Shown piece after piece: positions 61,189-64,000 of a DNA stretch of 64,000 nucleotides (the first letter of the stretch is position 1; each line of letters begins with the position of its first letter). The notes beneath the pieces are model-generated. The model saw nothing but the letters and a program-made list of their open reading frames with translations. It had not been told where the DNA came from and made no database searches. The stretch is from Nostoc sp. JL33 (lineage in GTDB: Bacteria > Cyanobacteriota > Cyanobacteriia > Cyanobacteriales > Nostocaceae), in NCBI RefSeq assembly GCF_017114985.1, contig NZ_JABXKP010000092.1, positions 1 to 64,000 of the forward strand, read 5' to 3'. The position numbers and the translations under genes are program-made.

Positions 61189-61542
61189 TTAACCAAAGGT
61201 TGCGCCGTTCCAGCCCCACATTGCACCCTTAGCGTCTGCAAACTCTATATAAATCCGATTTTTAGGCACACCTAGAGTTTGGTTAATCTGCTGGCAAAAG
61301 TCCTGACTCATTGCTGCGGTTTGGTCTGGCTTCATCGTACCAATGCTCTTAATTTCAATATAGCAAACTGGGTCTGTATTCCCTGCAAAGGTCATGGGAA
61401 TTCCTGGTTCAAAAGCAGTCATTACATAGGATTCTGGTTTTCCTAAATGTTTGGCTAACTTGGCAGATAGGTTTAAAAGCATTGATTCAATTTCAGCTTT
61501 TTGAGGAGCAGTTGCAGAAGTTTGCACTTTAATTAATGGCAT
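61189..61542 (-). CDS. MIF-like tautomerase (phenylpyruvate tautomerase-related)
   Basis: The frame extends to 61605, but the internal ATG at 61542 yields MPLIKVQTSATAPQKAEIES, with the essential Pro1 after Met removal, and 117 residues, exactly the MIF/4-OT superfamily size. It continues with KHLGKPESYVMTAFEPGIPM and ends NRIYIEFADAKGAMWGWNGA. MIF-like proteins in cyanobacteria tautomerise phenylpyruvate-type enols in vitro; physiological role unknown. Confidence 0.9.
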   Translation of the reverse strand: MPLIKVQTSATAPQKAEIESMLLNLSAKLAKHLGKPESYVMTAFEPGIPMTFAGNTDPVCYIEIKSIGTMKPDQTAAMSQDFCQQINQTLGVPKNRIYIEFADAKGAMWGWNGATFG

Positions 61543-61896
61543 AGCATCGAAATTAGAATTTTGGATTTTATTTACATTGTTAAGTTTATCGAAACACAGA
61601 GGCAATGGGGACAGTAGGGAGAAATAAATTCACGCATTATTGCATTAAAGAGCTTCGGCCTCCTGCCTCCTCTTTAGCAATGCTCAATGCCGCAGCATTT
61701 AGTAATAAGCTGAAAAACATCTAAATTGCATAACCTAATTAAACCTAACTCTTGTGGGGTGGGCATCTTGCCCGCCCTAATTATGCAAGTTAAATGTGGA
61801 ACAGCTTAGACATAAGAGTGATAAATATGCGTTACCCACAACCCTTGTAGAGACGTAGCAATGCTACGTCAAAACAATTCTTTTTCATGCCTATGT
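61543..61896. repeat. Intergenic region with two hairpin repeats
   Basis: A GTGGGGTGGGC/GCCCGCC-type hairpin lies near 61756-61776, related in sequence to the arms at 41113-41172. A perfect GACGTAGCA/TGCTACGTC stem lies near 61853-61871. No gene is seen. Confidence 0.65.
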
Positions 61897-62718
61897 CTAA
61901 TGAGATGAGCGAAATAGGTGATTATGTTCGGGATGATATAAACGCGATCGCCCTTTTGTTGTCGAGAGTGCTGGGCTGATTATATAAAGTGTAGTGCGAA
62001 TTAGTTTTTCTTGATGAGTGCAGTCTGCCATTTGATTAAGGGGGACAACCCTGATTTTTTCATCAGGCCAGCCGATGCGAAAGCAAATTGCAATCGGGGT
62101 TTCGGCTGGGTAATGTTCGAGTAGTTTAGCTTGAGCATTTTCGACGTGACGCGCACTGAGATATAGGCAGAGACTAGCCTGATGTGCCGCCAGAGAGGCT
62201 AATTCTTCAGTGGCGGGGACTTCTGTACGTCCACTGATGCGGGTCAAAATAATGGTTTGGACTAAACCAGGGACAGTCAGTTCTACTTTTAGTTTGGCAG
62301 CAGCAGCTTGAAAGGCGCTGATACCAGGTATAACTTCAAAAGGGATATTTGCCTCTCTTAGGAGGTGCATTTGCTCGTGGATGGCACTGTAGAGGCTGGG
62401 ATCGCCAGAATGGAGACGGACTAGAGATTTATGTTGCGATCGCACCCTATCGATCATCATCGGCAAAATCTCTTCTAAAGTCTGATTTGCAGTTTTAATT
62501 ATCTCCGCATCTTCTCGGCAAAGTTCTAAAATCTCTTCGGGTATTAAAGAATCAGCAAATAAAATTACATCAGCAGTAGCCAGTAGTTTCTGCGCCTTCA
62601 CCGTTAACAAATCAGGATCTCCAGGGCCTGCTCCCACAATATACACAGATGGCTCTACAGCATATAGTGTTTTTTTATCCTTTAGGTTTTCTGTATATTC
62701 ACCTTTAAAAGAACACAC
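61897..62718 (-). CDS. cobM: Precorrin-4 C11-methyltransferase
   Basis: This 273-residue SAM-dependent tetrapyrrole methylase of corrin (cobalamin) synthesis carries the family motifs VYIVGAGPGDPDLLTVKAQK (about 25-44) and LVRLHSGDPSLYSAIHEQMH. GISAFQAAAAKLKVELTVPG and LCLYLSARHVENAQAKLL fit CobM/CbiF. The first ~20 residues (MCSFKGEYTENLKDKKTLYA) may be an overlong start. No cobalamin riboswitch was seen upstream. Confidence 0.93.
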   Translation of the reverse strand: MCSFKGEYTENLKDKKTLYAVEPSVYIVGAGPGDPDLLTVKAQKLLATADVILFADSLIPEEILELCREDAEIIKTANQTLEEILPMMIDRVRSQHKSLVRLHSGDPSLYSAIHEQMHLLREANIPFEVIPGISAFQAAAAKLKVELTVPGLVQTIILTRISGRTEVPATEELASLAAHQASLCLYLSARHVENAQAKLLEHYPAETPIAICFRIGWPDEKIRVVPLNQMADCTHQEKLIRTTLYIISPALSTTKGRSRLYHPEHNHLFRSSH

Positions 62719-62816
62719 GGCAATACCCCCAAAAATTTTTTTGGCATTTTCTCAGTATCTTTCCGGATTCAGCCTCTTTCCTTAGTAGAGAGTAATGGTA
62801 GATGCACCCTGGTTAA

Positions 62817-62852
62817 GCCCTAGAGAATACTCTGGGGCATTTTTTATTTTTT
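62817..62852 (+). terminator. Orphan plus-strand intrinsic terminator
   Basis: GCCCTAGAG (62817-62825), loop AATA, CTCTGGGGC (62830-62838) with one G:U pair, then ATTTTTTATTTTTT. No plus-strand gene lies upstream, only the minus-strand cobM start at 62718, so it may end an undescribed small RNA. Confidence 0.65.
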
Positions 62853-62950
62853 GGGCATAGGGCACTTCAATTTGGGATTTTGGATTTTAGATTTTGGATT
62901 AAATTTCAATTCTTTAATCTAAAATCTAAAATCTAAAATTCTTACTCCCC

Positions 62951-63826
62951 TCATCTCCCACTCTCCCCATTTAGTTTAGGAGTAGGAACTACATCGGGTA
63001 AAGGACGTTTGAGTAAGTAAAGCCAAGCTAATCCAACTAATCCCAATAAAATTCCTAGACTACTGACTACTTGTGCCATCCGTAATGGCCCCAGCATCAA
63101 GCTATCAGTGCGAAAGCCTTCAATCCACAAGCGTCCTAAGCTGTAGGCTGGCCAGTAAACTAGAAACAGCGTACCTACCTTCAGGCGTGGCTTACCGGAT
63201 AAAGACCGGAAAAACAACGTTATTAGTACCGTAAACACCATTAAATCCCACAGAGATTCGTACAGGAAGGTGGGATGAAAGTAATCGAAACTAGCATATT
63301 CTAGAGGACGACGGTCTGGTGGAATATACAGCTTCCAAGGTAAATCAGTAGGAGCGCCAAAAGCCTCAGAATTAAAGAAATTGCCCCAACGTCCGATCGC
63401 CTGCCCTAAAATCAGCGAAGGCGCTACTAAATCTGCTAGTTGCCAGAAAGAAACCTGCTTGATTTTGGCAAAGATTAACGCCGCCAAAACGCCACCAAGA
63501 ATCGCTCCGTGAATGGCAATACCTCCTTCCCAGATAGCAAAGATTTTTCCTGGAGTTGGCGCATATTTTGACCACTCAAAGAAAACGTAATATAGCCGTG
63601 CGCCAGGAATTGCCCCAATCAACAACCAAAAGAACAAATCCCCTAGCAACTCTGGATTAACATTACGGCGCTTTGCCAAATGCTGGGAAAGGATGACGCC
63701 AATTAACACTGCTGTGGCAATCAACAAGCCATACCAACGGATAGTGAGTGGCCCTATTTGCAGCAGAATCGATCCCGGAGAGGTAAATTGAAACGCCAAG
63801 GGCAAGGTGGAAAAATCCAGTGCCAT
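62951..63826 (-). CDS. lgt: Prolipoprotein diacylglyceryl transferase
   Basis: This 291-residue multi-span membrane enzyme transfers diacylglyceryl to the lipobox Cys. [20 protein letters not shown]-like start ([20 protein letters not shown]), [20 protein letters not shown] with the essential His, and [20 protein letters not shown], the Lgt signature. Seven hydrophobic segments are readable. Heptamer repeats (GATTTTG/AATCTAA) lie just downstream at 62877-62940. Confidence 0.95.
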   Translation of the reverse strand: MALDFSTLPLAFQFTSPGSILLQIGPLTIRWYGLLIATAVLIGVILSQHLAKRRNVNPELLGDLFFWLLIGAIPGARLYYVFFEWSKYAPTPGKIFAIWEGGIAIHGAILGGVLAALIFAKIKQVSFWQLADLVAPSLILGQAIGRWGNFFNSEAFGAPTDLPWKLYIPPDRRPLEYASFDYFHPTFLYESLWDLMVFTVLITLFFRSLSGKPRLKVGTLFLVYWPAYSLGRLWIEGFRTDSLMLGPLRMAQVVSSLGILLGLVGLAWLYLLKRPLPDVVPTPKLNGESGR

Positions 63827-64000
63827 GAAAAATTACCTAGAATAGTTCGTTAACTACCCGCGCACTTTGCTAAGTACGGAGTTTCTTGCGTCTCGAATAC
63901 TGGGGAGTTACGCTTGAATCTACCACAATAGAATTGTGGAGACGTAGGTAAAAATCCAGTATCCAAATTTAGGAGTCTAGTTTTTAACGCCTAGTTGAGC

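Noticed and set aside
62719-62950. Cobalamin riboswitch upstream of cobM
   Set aside because: The conserved B12-box sequence was not found on the minus strand in this gap.

Overview
The window reads as chromosomal DNA of a filamentous, probably heterocyst-forming cyanobacterium close to Nostoc. The octamer GCGATCGC (HIP1) is scattered through most genes. There are many heptameric tandem repeats and small palindromic repeats typical of Nostoc-type intergenic DNA. The gene content is also cyanobacterial: CpcS/CpeS-type bilin lyase, acyl-ACP synthetase, Vipp1, PEP-CTERM proteins, a plastid-type pyruvate dehydrogenase E2 and a Gly-rich RRM protein. All calls come from reading the sequence; no database search was run.

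Layout. 1-5.5 kb: a small antitoxin-like gene, a phosphoribulokinase-family P-loop kinase, a GH13 enzyme and an O-methyltransferase. 5.5-7.8 kb: three toxin-antitoxin modules side by side (hicBA with a broken hicA, higBA, and a RelE-type pair bracketed by 47-48 bp direct repeats). 7.8-14.6 kb: recQ, a pentapeptide-repeat protein, a Uma2 nuclease, an MFS transporter, a secreted cyanovirin-N-like lectin, and two related tiny membrane proteins flanking the lectin. 14.8-25.4 kb: acyl-ACP synthetase with YlqD, pyruvate dehydrogenase E2, methyltransferases, an AraC regulator, RtcB, and a frameshifted methyltransferase coupled to a HAD hydrolase.

25.5-31.8 kb is an accessory island next to a tRNA-Ala(CGC) gene. 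A tightly overlapped operon encodes a small ribbon-helix-helix-like protein, HsdM, HsdS with an extra C-terminal domain, an ABC/OLD-like AAA ATPase and an HNH nuclease. No HsdR motor/nuclease is present. The simplest reading is a type I-like methylation system whose effector is a Septu-like ATPase plus HNH pair; this is the best candidate in the window for an unusual defence system.

32-36.7 kb is the conserved secE-nusG-rplK-rplA-rplJ-rplL block with tRNA-Trp and rplS, including an L10 leader and an intrinsic terminator. 36.7-47 kb: two glycosyltransferases, a PEP-CTERM protein, an exported protein, and an RND efflux pump (inner-membrane permease plus adaptor). 47.3-58.3 kb: CpcS-like lyase, RRM protein, a proline-rich membrane protein, tandem PspA/Vipp1 genes, thioredoxin, an aminotransferase, a second PEP-CTERM protein, uvrC and a 59-residue zinc-ribbon protein. 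58.3-63.8 kb, all on the minus strand: a Gln-rich exported protein, a methyltransferase, rlmN, a MIF-like tautomerase, cobM and lgt.

A second theme is repeat DNA inside coding frames. Heptamer repeats have entered the RND permease and the aminotransferase in frame, palindromic repeats have entered a methyltransferase, and rplJ carries a 30-bp tandem repeat encoding an acidic tail.
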